A stretch of 64,000 nt of DNA from Lacisediminihabitans changchengi (GTDB taxonomy: Bacteria > Actinomycetota > Actinomycetes > Actinomycetales > Microbacteriaceae). The stretch spans positions 410,925 to 474,924 of the forward strand of contig NZ_JAEPES010000004.1 of NCBI RefSeq assembly GCF_016634425.1, read 5' to 3'. A program made the translations under genes and the position numbers. A model generated the notes under the pieces. That model searched no databases, was not told the DNA's origin, and was given only the letters and a program-made list of their open reading frames with translations. The number at the start of each line of letters is the position of its first letter. Positions within the stretch are counted from its first letter, which is position 1. Shown here piece after piece: positions 46,465-55,588 of the stretch.

Positions 46465-46877
46465 TCGCGGTCGAGCGGTCGCCAGACGACCAGCTGGGTA
46501 TTGCGTTGCGTACGCTTGCCGGCCCGGAGCGAGACGACCTCACCCGTTCCGCCGCCCGCGAAGATCCGGCGGCCGGGACGGTTCAGCAATTCGTCTGCAA
46601 GAGCCGCCTCGAGCTCGTGGACTCGCTCGGAGAGCTCCGCCACCTGGTTCTCGAGCTGCAGGATGCGACGGATGCCCTCCAGGCTCACGCCCTCCGTGCC
46701 CAGCCGCGCGATCTCCCGCAGCTGCACCACGTCACGCATGGAGTAGCGACGCGACTGACCGGCGGTGCGCTTCGGCACCACGAGCTCGAGGCGGTCGTAT
46801 TGGCGGAGCGTCTGCGGGTGCATGCCCGCGAGCTCTGCCGCGACCGCGATCGCGAAGATGGGGTCGGTGGGCTCCAC
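46461..46877 (-). CDS. hspR: HspR, MerR-family heat-shock repressor
   Basis: This 138-residue repressor of the dnaK operon binds HAIR inverted repeats with DnaK as co-repressor. The N-terminal MerR helix-turn-helix is AVAAELAGMHPQTLRQYDRL with the wing RRYSMRDVVQLREI; a coiled-coil helix follows (ENQVAELSERVHELEAAL). The GTG start lies one base after the dnaJ stop. Two HAIR sites upstream of dnaK, at 50493-50513 and 50557-50577, are its expected targets. Confidence 0.95.
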   Translation of the reverse strand: MEPTDPIFAIAVAAELAGMHPQTLRQYDRLELVVPKRTAGQSRRYSMRDVVQLREIARLGTEGVSLEGIRRILQLENQVAELSERVHELEAALADELLNRPGRRIFAGGGTGEVVSLRAGKRTQRNTQLVVWRPLDRE

Positions 46878-46878
46878 G

Positions 46879-47871
46879 TCAGTCGGCTTTCGCCTTGGCG
46901 AGCAGCTCTTCGCGCGGGTTCTCGGCGGGCTGCAGCTTTGCGAAGGCCTCGAGTGCCTCGGTGGCTTCGGCGCTGAGGTGCGCGGGCACCGCGACGACGA
47001 TGGTCGCGAGCAGGTCGCCCGTTCCCTTCGCGGTCTCCACGCCGCGACCCTTGACGCGCAGCACGCGCCCCGAGGGCGTGCCTGGAGCAACGCGTAGTTT
47101 CACCGGATCGCCGCCGAGGGTCGGAACCTCGATCGTCGCACCGAGGGTCGCCTCGGTGAAGGTGACCGGAACATCCACCCGCAGGTTGATGCCGTCGCGC
47201 TCGAAAATCGGATGCTTGCGCACCGTGACCGTGAGAGTCAGGTCGCCGGGAGCTCCGCCATCCATGCTGGGCTCGCCCTTGCCCTTGAGGCGGATCTTCT
47301 GGCCGTCATTGACGCCGGCGGGGATCTTGACACTCATCGACTTGCCACCCTCGGGCTGCAGGCGGATCGTCTCGCCCCTGATCGCGGTGTGGAAATCAAG
47401 TGTGGTGGTGGCAGTGAGGTCGCGACCCTTGGTCGGTCCTCCCTGGCCACGGAACCCGCCGGACGGCTGACCGAAGTTGCCGCCGCCGCCGAACAGGTTG
47501 CTGAAGATGTCGTCGAAGCCGCCACCCTGCTGCGCATAACGCTGACCGCCGGCCTGCTGATTGAACATGCCGCCAAAGACGTCGTCGAAACCGCCGCCCT
47601 GGCCGGTGCCGCCGGAGGTGAAGCGCGGACGACCGGGGCCCATGGCCCGCATCTGGTCGTACTCCTGGCGCTGCTCGGGATCACTCAGCACGGAATGCGC
47701 CTCGCTGATCTCCTTGAACTTCGCCTCCGCTGCCGCATCCCCGGGGTTGGAGTCGGGGTGATACTTTCGCGCGAGCTTGCGGTAAGTCTTTTTGAGATCT
47801 GCCTCAGACACATCCTTGGACACACCGAGAACGGCGTAGAAGTCCTTGTCGAACCAGTCTTGGCTGGCCAC
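46879..47871 (-). CDS. dnaJ: DnaJ/CbpA-type co-chaperone without zinc finger
   Basis: This 330-residue J-protein has an N-terminal J domain (DFYAVLGVSKDVSEADLKKT, with HPD in RKYHPDSNPG), a Gly/Phe-rich region (GGGFDDVFGGMFNQQ, GGGFDDIFSNLFGGGG), and two C-terminal beta-barrel substrate domains. The CxxCxGxG zinc repeats of class A DnaJ are absent, so this is the class B (DnaJ1/CbpA-like) protein typical of the actinobacterial dnaK operon. It stimulates DnaK ATP hydrolysis. Confidence 0.95.
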   Translation of the reverse strand: MASQDWFDKDFYAVLGVSKDVSEADLKKTYRKLARKYHPDSNPGDAAAEAKFKEISEAHSVLSDPEQRQEYDQMRAMGPGRPRFTSGGTGQGGGFDDVFGGMFNQQAGGQRYAQQGGGFDDIFSNLFGGGGNFGQPSGGFRGQGGPTKGRDLTATTTLDFHTAIRGETIRLQPEGGKSMSVKIPAGVNDGQKIRLKGKGEPSMDGGAPGDLTLTVTVRKHPIFERDGINLRVDVPVTFTEATLGATIEVPTLGGDPVKLRVAPGTPSGRVLRVKGRGVETAKGTGDLLATIVVAVPAHLSAEATEALEAFAKLQPAENPREELLAKAKAD

Positions 47872-47894
47872 GGGCGCCTGCTTTCTGTGGGAGA

Positions 47895-47952
47895 GGGTCG
47901 AGCCGCCGGGACCACTTCAGCGTTGTGGCTGGGGTCCCGGCAGACTCGACCC
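47895..47952 (-). other. Long hairpin in the grpE-dnaJ gap
   Basis: GGGTCGAG (47895-47902) pairs with CTCGACCC (47945-47952), and GCCGGGACC (47905-47913) with GGTCCCGGC (47933-47941), giving a two-part stem of 17 pairs around a 19-base loop. It lies in the 139-base gap between grpE and dnaJ, 23 bases before the dnaJ start. Beside it, TGCGGTG occurs three times (47959-47999). It could set the relative amounts of DnaJ and upstream proteins by termination, RNA processing or temperature-dependent folding. Confidence 0.7.
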
Positions 47953-48010
47953 GGGTTGTGCGGTGTTTCTGTGCGGTGCTGTTTATTCTGCGGTGCTTAT
48001 TTGGCCGTCT

Positions 48011-48592
48011 TCATTCGGCCGGAACCGCGACGGCGACCTTGGCCGGGCGCAGCAGACGCTCGCCGATCTTGTAGCCGGGCGCGATCACGTCGGCGACGGT
48101 GTTGACCGTCACATCCGGCGTGGGCAACTGAACGAGCGCCTCGTGCAGGTTGGGGTCGAACACGTCGCCCTTCGCGCCGACGGAGGTGAGCCCGAACTTG
48201 TCGAGCCCCGCCCGCAGCTTCTGCACGATGACGACCATCGGGCCATCGGTGAGGTCACCGTGGGCCTCGGCAAGCGCGAGGTCGTCGAGCACCGGGAGCA
48301 GCGCCTTGACCACCTCGGCGATGTTCAGCTCGCGGGTCGCCTCCCGGTCGCGCTCGACGCGCTTGCGGTAATTGGCGAACTCGGCCTGAACGCGCTTGAG
48401 GTCCCCGAGGATCTCCACCGCCGGGTCGACGTCCGTCGACGCCGCGGCCGACGGGTCGGCCAGGAAGGCGAGGTCGTCATCGGAGAAGGAGGTCTCGATG
48501 TCGGGACCTTCCGCCTCGATGAGTCCCTCGGCGTCGGTCGACCCCGTGGGCTCGGTGTTCTCCGAGTCGTCGGGCTTCTTGTCGTCAGTCAT
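48011..48592 (-). CDS. grpE: GrpE nucleotide-exchange factor
   Basis: This 193-residue protein releases ADP from DnaK. It has an acidic, disordered N-terminus, a long helix around residues 60-100 (VEILGDLKRVQAEFANYRKR) typical of the GrpE dimer stalk, and the C-terminal beta domain with DPNLHEALVQLP and VIAPGYKIGERLLRPAKVAV, the family signature. It starts two bases after the dnaK stop, as usual for the actinobacterial operon. Confidence 0.96.
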   Translation of the reverse strand: MTDDKKPDDSENTEPTGSTDAEGLIEAEGPDIETSFSDDDLAFLADPSAAASTDVDPAVEILGDLKRVQAEFANYRKRVERDREATRELNIAEVVKALLPVLDDLALAEAHGDLTDGPMVVIVQKLRAGLDKFGLTSVGAKGDVFDPNLHEALVQLPTPDVTVNTVADVIAPGYKIGERLLRPAKVAVAVPAE

Positions 48593-48594
48593 TG

Positions 48595-50513
<1,919 letters not shown>

Positions 50514-50556
50514 TTTCCACCCTGTGGATAACTCGTGTCAAGTCGAGACCAAAAAA

Positions 50557-50577
50557 CTTGAGTCGCCCTGGCTCAAC
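50557..50577. promoter_or_regulatory. HAIR operator 2 for HspR
   Basis: CTTGAGT-N7-GCTCAAC (50557-50577) is a second HAIR-type site, with one full consensus arm and one arm with two changes. Its centre is 64 bases from that of site 1, close to six helical turns, so two HspR units could sit on the same face of the DNA. Confidence 0.82.
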
Positions 50578-50845
50578 CAGCCGCGCTGGAGCGCTCCGCC
50601 CGAGGAAGGCCACCTTCGTTATTCAGAATGCTGTGGGGCAGGCTCCATCACCCCTTCCTCGTAATTCAGGATGCTGTGTGACAGGAGTTGTCCGAGGTGC
50701 AGGAGTGACTAACATCCGTCACTTCCGTCACCCGAGTCACGCACCCTCCTGAATTCGGCGGAAGCACGACGAGAAACCGGGACAGCGAGACGCAAGGAAG
50801 TCGCCAGATGGGGCCTGGGCCCCGCACCCCTCTAGCTGTAGTTGC

Positions 50846-51376
50846 CTAGAACTTGCGGGTGAAGGGCAGCGGCTTGCGCATCCGGATGAGGAGCAGCAGC
50901 GGGAACAGGATGTACGGCCCGTTGTACAGCAGGAACACTCCGGGGTTCGGGGTGCGCTCGCCGACCGGGCCGAAGAACTCGACGCCGAAGATCGGGATGC
51001 CGGTGAGGGCGATGATCATCGTCGCGTAGATCACCGAGTACAGCTGAATCCAGTTGAAGCCCTTGACGATCGAGATGATCAGCAGGATGTAGAAGAAGAC
51101 GTAGATGAACGCCGAGGTGCCGCTGATGAACCGCAGCCAGAGCGGGTGCGACTGGTACAGCGGGTCGAAGTTCGACGAGTAGGTGTAGTTCCACTGCACC
51201 AGGATGTTCGACGAATTCGCCACCTGGTCGAGCCCGAGGCCCTCCACCGAATCGCTGATGATGCAGGTCACGATGAACAGCGAGAAGATCACCAAAAACA
51301 CGATGTCGAACGGTCGCTTGCGCAGCGGCAGGTTCTCGACGGCCATGGGCGCAGGGGCGACGACAGTTTCGGTCAT
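50846..51376 (-). CDS. EXPERA/emopamil-binding-like membrane protein
   Basis: This 176-residue protein with four membrane helices resembles the EXPERA domain (EBP/TMEM97-like). Landmarks are RPFDIVFLVIFSLFIVTCII with SDSVEGLG, a WLRFISGTSAFIYVFFYILL segment, and VEFFGPVGERTPNPGVFLLY then NGPYILFPLLLLIRM. Eukaryotic members bind or isomerise sterols and lipids; bacterial roles are undefined. The ATG overlaps the stop of the SdrD-B-like fragment by one base. The downstream neighbour is dnaK on the same strand, after a long gap. Confidence 0.8.
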   Translation of the reverse strand: MTETVVAPAPMAVENLPLRKRPFDIVFLVIFSLFIVTCIISDSVEGLGLDQVANSSNILVQWNYTYSSNFDPLYQSHPLWLRFISGTSAFIYVFFYILLIISIVKGFNWIQLYSVIYATMIIALTGIPIFGVEFFGPVGERTPNPGVFLLYNGPYILFPLLLLIRMRKPLPFTRKF

Positions 51377-51792
51377 TACTGCATGGTACCGAAATACCAG
51401 GGTCCGCTCAGAACCGTCGGTGACCGGGCCCCAGCCACTCTGGGGCGGGGCCCGGAGACCAGGTCAGGCGGTGTGCCGCGGGCGACGGTGACGACGGATG
51501 CGCGCGAAGCCGAACGTGAAGAGTGCTCAGCGACCAGTTGCCCCGAGATGCCGTCCGCTCCGCCGTCCGGGCCAAACCAGACCCGGCTGACGGTTGCCCC
51601 GACGATTACGGGCTCTCCGGCCGTCTTCGTGCCGTCGCCGTCCAGGTCGTACCAGACGGTGTCGCCGATGCTGCCCCGGACAGGCGGTGGCCCCGTCGGC
51701 GGGAAGCTCGAACGTGGGCGCGGGTAAACGGGTATTCGGGTGACTCGGGTGAATCGGGTTCTAGCTGAAGTTATCGGACCGGAGAGCCTCAT
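51376..51792 (-). pseudogene. Fragment with an SdrD-B-like domain
   Basis: This 138-codon open frame has one recognisable segment, SIGDTVWYDLDGDGTKTAGE followed by PVIVGATVSRVWFGPDG. That is the start of an SdrD-B/Cna-type surface repeat (G.IGD.VWYD..G.G....GEPGI.G..V). The residues before and after look like unselected high-GC sequence, with no signal peptide, no second repeat and no wall anchor. It is best read as a decayed piece of a larger adhesin. An alternative is a short coding gene coupled to the EXPERA gene through the TAATG overlap. Confidence 0.55.
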
Positions 51793-51888
51793 GTGTAAGC
51801 AAACGCATCAAACTCCCCACAATTGGGGGCAGGGCCGAAATCTCCCCGGTTCGCTCGCGAATTTACCGGTCCCCACTACCCTGTGGGC

Positions 51889-53328
51889 ATGAGCGACACG
51901 ACGCCGAGCGTTCCCCAACCTGCAAAGACCGGAGCGATCGCCGTCGCCGGACTCGACCTGCAGGAGGGCAAAGTCATCCCCCGCCGCTGGGTTGCGGCCT
52001 GGGCATTCTGGGACTGGGGCGGCGCCGCATTCAACGCCGTAATCACGACCTTCGTCTTCACGGTCTACCTGACCAGCAGCTACTTCGTGTCCCCCGGCAT
52101 CGTTGCGGCGCGGGATGCGGAGAAAGACACCGCCGGGGCCGCGCATCGCGCGTACACCGCGGCAGAGGCATCCCTCACCTCGCAGCTCGGCTTCGGCCTC
52201 GCCATCGCTGGCATCGTCGTGGCGCTGATCGCCCCCGTGCTCGGACAGCGAACGGATGCCTCGGGCCGCCGCAAACTCTGGCTGGCGATCAATACCGGGG
52301 TCGTCGTGGTCATCACCGCCCTGATGTTCTTCGTCGAGGGCAAGCCAGCGTTCTTCCTGCTCGGCGTCGCACTGGTCTGTGTCGGGACCGTCTTCTACGA
52401 GATCGCCACGGTCAACTACAACGCCATGCTGGTGCAGGTCTCCACCCCGAAGACGGTGGGTAAGGTGAGCGGCCTGGGCTGGGGGGCCGGATACCTCGGC
52501 GGCATCGTCCTGCTGCTGATCGTGCTGCTCGGCCTGGTGGGATTGTCGGCCGGGTCAGGCGGACTGTTCGGTGTTTCGCATGACGACGGCCTCAACATCC
52601 GTCTGATCGCGGTGATCGCCGCTGCCTGGACGCTGGTGTTCTCGCTTCCGGTGCTGTTCACCGTGCCCGAGATTTCGGTCGCCGAACGCCGGGTGAAGGT
52701 CGGGTTCTTCCAGTCCTATGTCGTGCTGGTGCGCGACATCTCCCGCCTCTGGAAGGAGAGCCGCAACACCGTCTACTTCCTCATCGCCAGCGCGCTGTTC
52801 CGCGACGGGCTGGTGGGCGTGTTCACGTTCGGCGGCATCCTGGCGCAGGGCACGTTCGGCTTCTCGAGCAGCCAGGTGATCATCTTCGCCATCGCCGCGA
52901 ACGTGGTCGCGGGAGTCAGCACCTTCATCTCGGGGCTGTTCGACGACCGCTTCGGCGCCAAACCGGTGATCGTGGTGTCGCTGATCGGACTGCTGGTCTC
53001 GGGGCTCGGAGTGTTCTTCGCTCACGACGGCGGACAGACCGCGTTCTGGATCGGCGGCCTGCTGCTCTGCCTCTTCGTCGGCCCGGCCCAGTCGGCCAGC
53101 CGCAGCTTCTTGGCGCGGGTCACCCCGGCCGGTCGCGAGGGCGAGGTGTTCGGCCTCTACGCCACGACCGGGCGTGCGGTGAGCTTCCTCGCTCCCCTGT
53201 TGTTCTCGGCCTTCGTCGCGATCGCGGGCGCGCAGTACTGGGGCATCCTGGGCATCATGATCGTGTTGCTCGCGGGACTGCTGCTGCTGATCCCGGTGCG
53301 CGCGATCTCGTCCCGTCGCTCTGAGTGA
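51889..53328 (+). CDS. MFS transporter, UMF1/Atg22-like
   Basis: About 479 residues form twelve membrane helices. The N-terminal AWAFWDWGGAAFNAVITTFV opening (WxxYDxxxSAF-like) and the gap before the second helix, with a 30-residue Ala-rich loop, are typical of the UMF1 (unknown major facilitator) branch related to vacuolar Atg22. LGQRTDASGRRKLWL is the MFS loop 2-3 motif, and GWGAGYLGGIVLLL matches the family too. The ATG at 51889 is used; earlier in-frame codons are part of the gap. The substrate is unknown; amino acids are possible by family. Confidence 0.9.
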   Translation: MSDTTPSVPQPAKTGAIAVAGLDLQEGKVIPRRWVAAWAFWDWGGAAFNAVITTFVFTVYLTSSYFVSPGIVAARDAEKDTAGAAHRAYTAAEASLTSQLGFGLAIAGIVVALIAPVLGQRTDASGRRKLWLAINTGVVVVITALMFFVEGKPAFFLLGVALVCVGTVFYEIATVNYNAMLVQVSTPKTVGKVSGLGWGAGYLGGIVLLLIVLLGLVGLSAGSGGLFGVSHDDGLNIRLIAVIAAAWTLVFSLPVLFTVPEISVAERRVKVGFFQSYVVLVRDISRLWKESRNTVYFLIASALFRDGLVGVFTFGGILAQGTFGFSSSQVIIFAIAANVVAGVSTFISGLFDDRFGAKPVIVVSLIGLLVSGLGVFFAHDGGQTAFWIGGLLLCLFVGPAQSASRSFLARVTPAGREGEVFGLYATTGRAVSFLAPLLFSAFVAIAGAQYWGILGIMIVLLAGLLLLIPVRAISSRRSE

Positions 53329-53349
53329 GGTGCGCACTTACCCCTAGTA

Positions 53350-53402
53350 AGTTGCACGGTCGAGTGGTTATTTCGGGCTCAGAACCACTCAAATGTGCAA
53401 CT
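53350..53402. terminator. Two-part hairpin after the MFS gene
   Basis: AGTTGCAC (53350-53357) pairs with GTGCAACT (53395-53402), and GAGTGGTT (53362-53369) with AACCACTC (53383-53390), separated by a symmetric internal loop of four bases on each side. It starts 22 bases after the transporter stop and probably ends transcription on one or both strands. The tandem repeat begins directly at its right edge. Confidence 0.7.
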
Positions 53403-53474
53403 CGGTGCTCGCGGGTCGGTACTCGCGGGTCAGTGCTCTATGGGTCAGCGCTCGCAGGTCGGTGCTCTACGGGG
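53403..53474. repeat. Five imperfect 14-15 base tandem repeats
   Basis: Successive units are CGGTGCTCGCGGGT, CGGTACTCGCGGGT, CAGTGCTCTATGGGT, CAGCGCTCGCAGGT and CGGTGCTCTACGGGG. They lie between the MFS hairpin and the YozE-like gene, and the last unit contains that gene's stop codon. The changes between units argue for an old array rather than an active expansion. Confidence 0.85.
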
Positions 53475-53685
53475 CGACGTGCTTGCCCTCGAACTCTTCC
53501 CATGCGCGCTCGAACGCGACGCCGTTGTGCTTCGGTTCCGACGCCGAGGTGAACCAACCCTCGAAGATCGCCTTGTCGCCGTGGGCGGGAAACCGCGGAT
53601 CCTTGGCAACGGATGCCGCCAGCTCACCCACCTCGTCGCGTCGCTCGGCCTGCTCGAGCAGCCAGTCGTGAAAACTCTCGGTCAT
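53467..53685 (-). CDS. YozE-like SAM-fold small protein
   Basis: This 72-residue soluble protein (MTESFHDWLLEQAERRDEVG...) has FPAHGDKAIFEGWFTSAS and EAWEEFE-like features of the YozE/DUF1250 family, a small helical bundle of unknown role. The pattern FxxWLLxQxxRxDxVGxLAxxVxxDxxFP is visible. I start at the ATG at 53685; the frame extends upstream through repeated sequence that does not look coding. It is flanked on both sides by repeats. Confidence 0.8.
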   Translation of the reverse strand: MTESFHDWLLEQAERRDEVGELAASVAKDPRFPAHGDKAIFEGWFTSASEPKHNGVAFERAWEEFEGKHVAP

Positions 53686-53700
53686 GGGTAACCCTCTCCG

Positions 53701-53736
53701 TCGAATGCGCAGTGCTTTCCTTCGAATGCGTAGTGC
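53701..53736. repeat. Two-copy 21-base direct repeat
   Basis: TCGAATGCGCAGTGC (53701-53715) recurs as TCGAATGCGTAGTGC (53722-53736), a 21-base period. It lies immediately upstream of the YozE-like start, so it could influence that gene's promoter or be part of a decayed element. Confidence 0.7.
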
Positions 53737-53802
53737 CCACTCTGCTCGCACTCGCGCCCGCTGACCAGGGGTGCACGAGAGCCGGGCTCGCGGCCTCCGC
53801 CG

Positions 53803-53872
53803 CCGATTGTGCCCGTTCGTCGCGATTGTGCCGGCTCGAGCAGGCACAACTGCCTCGAACGGGCACAATCGG
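53803..53872. repeat. Nested double palindrome built on GATTGTGCC
   Basis: The outer arms CCGATTGTGCCCGTTC (53803-53818) and GAACGGGCACAATCGG (53857-53872) match perfectly over 16 bases. Inside lies a second palindrome, TTGTGCC (53826-53832) and GGCACAA (53843-53849). The motif TTGTGCC thus occurs four times, twice in each direction. The element follows the crtEb stop by about 30 bases and could terminate the carotenoid operon, but its design is more like a REP or miniature mobile element. Confidence 0.85.
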
Positions 53873-53901
53873 AGCCGGTTTGGCCAACTCGTCGCCTAAC
53901 C

Positions 53902-54921
53902 TCAGCGCGACACGCACGCGGAGAAGTGCTGCGCGAGCGGCGAGCCACCGACGAAACCGAAGTCGGTGCCGTTCGTGAGCGGCGCGTACGAGCCGGAGTA
54001 GCGCGTCTCGAGCGGGGCGTACGCGGTCCACCCGAAGGTCACGGTGCATGGCGTGAGCACCCAGAACCAGATGAGCAGCATCGTCACCAGAAACCCGGTG
54101 ACGAAATTGAGAGCCAGGAATTTGCGCCAGCCGCGGTTGGCGCGTTCGGCCTCGTCATCCGTGAGGTTCCAGAACGGCGCGACCACGAGCGCGTAGGGGA
54201 TGAGCAGTATGGCGGCCAGCGGCCCGGGCCAGAGGGTGAACAGCAACAGGATGCCCGCGGCGACGTAGGCGAAGAACGACAGCCGCACGGTCAGTTTCGC
54301 CCCGATCACCGTGGCGATCGACGAGATGTTCGCCTCGCGGTCGGCGACGATGTCTTGCACCGCACCGAACGCGTGCGATGCCATTCCCCAGAGGAAGAAC
54401 GCACCGAGCAGACACCACAGCGACGGCCGGAACCAGAACTGCGCGAAGATTCCGGCACCGAGCACGACGCCGTAAACGGCGGGCGAAACGAAGTGGGTGG
54501 CCGAGGTGATCGAGTCGAGGAACGGACGCTCCTTGAACCGCAGCTTCGGCGCGGAATAGGCGATCACCGCAAAGACGCTGATCGCCAGGACCAGCCACGA
54601 CAGCGGTGTGCCGACGATCACGAGATATACCAGGAACGGAATGTTCGTGATCACCGCGGCCCAGAGGGTTATCCGGTGTACCGCCGGATCGAGCAGAGCG
54701 CCCTCGACGCCGCCCTTGCGCGGGTTGCGCAGGTCGGACTCGTAGTCGAACACGTCGTTGATGCCGTACATGGCGAGGTTGTAGGGGATGAGGAAATAGA
54801 GCGTGCCGATGACGAACGTCGCGTCGACCTCGCGGGTGACCAGCAGGTAGGCGGCCGCGAACGGGAACGCCGTGTTCACCCAGCTGAGCGGGCGGGAGGA
54901 GACGAAAAGCTGGCGGATCAC
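53902..54921 (-). CDS. crtEb: Lycopene elongase, UbiA-type prenyltransferase
   Basis: This membrane enzyme adds C5 units to both ends of lycopene, giving the C50 backbone. The 339-residue protein has about eight helices with the prenyl-diphosphate motif NDVFDYESD (NDxxDxxxD) and the second Asp motif DIVADREAN. It opens RQLFVSSRPLSWVNTAFPFA, typical of CrtEb. The GTG start overlaps crtYf by four bases. The last 40 residues after the last helix are hydrophilic. It is the final gene of the carotenoid operon. Confidence 0.93.
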   Translation of the reverse strand: MIRQLFVSSRPLSWVNTAFPFAAAYLLVTREVDATFVIGTLYFLIPYNLAMYGINDVFDYESDLRNPRKGGVEGALLDPAVHRITLWAAVITNIPFLVYLVIVGTPLSWLVLAISVFAVIAYSAPKLRFKERPFLDSITSATHFVSPAVYGVVLGAGIFAQFWFRPSLWCLLGAFFLWGMASHAFGAVQDIVADREANISSIATVIGAKLTVRLSFFAYVAAGILLLFTLWPGPLAAILLIPYALVVAPFWNLTDDEAERANRGWRKFLALNFVTGFLVTMLLIWFWVLTPCTVTFGWTAYAPLETRYSGSYAPLTNGTDFGFVGGSPLAQHFSACVSR

Positions 54922-55238
54922 TGTTCTCCCTCCCGACGACGGGGCGCGAGCAGCACCCACAGCGACGGCAGCAGCAGCGCCGCGGCGAGAGCGTAGGCGA
55001 AGTCCTCGAGCGGGGCGATGCCGATGAAGGCGCCCGAGATCTTCGCGGCGTCGTACCCGACGAGTCCGATGCCGATCATCACATTGTCGAACACCGCGGT
55101 GAACACGAGAAGGATCAGCAGGGTCAGCAGAACGGATGCCGCCCCCCGGCGCAGCGAGCGCCTCGCCCGGACGAGGGAGAGAGCCCCCACCACGGCCACC
55201 GGGATGAGAAAGAGGAGGTTGAGCTGCCAGTAGCTCAT
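54918..55238 (-). CDS. crtYf: Lycopene cyclase subunit, heterodimeric C50 type
   Basis: This 106-residue membrane protein with three helices is one half of the heterodimeric C50 epsilon/gamma cyclase. The motif FDNVMIGIGLVGYD and the C-terminal PLEDFAYALAAALLLPSLW (PxEDxxY, catalytic in this cyclase family) are present. It overlaps crtYe by four bases (ATGA) and crtEb by four. By position it corresponds to crtYf of the Corynebacterium type cluster. Confidence 0.92.
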   Translation of the reverse strand: MSYWQLNLLFLIPVAVVGALSLVRARRSLRRGAASVLLTLLILLVFTAVFDNVMIGIGLVGYDAAKISGAFIGIAPLEDFAYALAAALLLPSLWVLLAPRRREGEQ

Positions 55239-55588
55239 TTCGTACCGGGTTTCGATACGCGTCCTCGCGCGGGCGCTCGGTCGCTACTCAACCGACGGGC
55301 AGCCCCGAACAGGTTCATCGTGAGATAGCAGAGCAGGGCGAGGAAGAACAGCTCCTCCACCGGCAGCTCCGGCGCGAGCACGAGGCCCGTCATGAACGAC
55401 GTCTCGCCGCGGAAGAAGATGCCGAGACCGATACCCGACAGGTCCCAGGAGAGAAAGAACAGCACCCCGACGACCAGCACGATCGCTGCGCGCACGGGCC
55501 CGCACCAGAAAAACAGTCGAAACCGTCGATCGAGCATCACCATGCCGAACAGCGCGATGAGCAGCCCGAGCAGATAGAGAACACCCAT
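55235..55588 (-). CDS. crtYe: Lycopene cyclase subunit with repeat-derived C-terminus
   Basis: This 117-residue membrane protein is the partner cyclase subunit. It has helices at residues 3-20 and 35-55, the motif FFLSWDLSGIGLGIFF (WDxxG) and LPVEELFFLALLCYLTMNL (PxEExxF), which carry the cyclase active-site acids. The ATG overlaps the crtI stop by one base. The last 18 or so residues (LSSDRAPARGRVSKPGTK) are encoded by a GATACGCG repeat element, so the C-terminus has been replaced or extended by the repeat. Confidence 0.9.
   Translation of the reverse strand: MGVLYLLGLLIALFGMVMLDRRFRLFFWCGPVRAAIVLVVGVLFFLSWDLSGIGLGIFFRGETSFMTGLVLAPELPVEELFFLALLCYLTMNLFGAARRLSSDRAPARGRVSKPGTK
55248..55295. 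repeat. GATACGCG REP-like element inside the crtYe 3' end
   Basis: GGTTTCGATACGCGTCCTCG, then a GC-rich centre and CGCTACTCAACC, matches the copies at 4653-4702 and 36077-36115. Here it is inside the translated end of crtYe, immediately before the overlapping crtYf start. Confidence 0.8.

Noticed and set aside
53403-53474. CRISPR-like array
   Set aside because: The units are 14-15 bases, contiguous without spacers and diverged, with no cas genes nearby.
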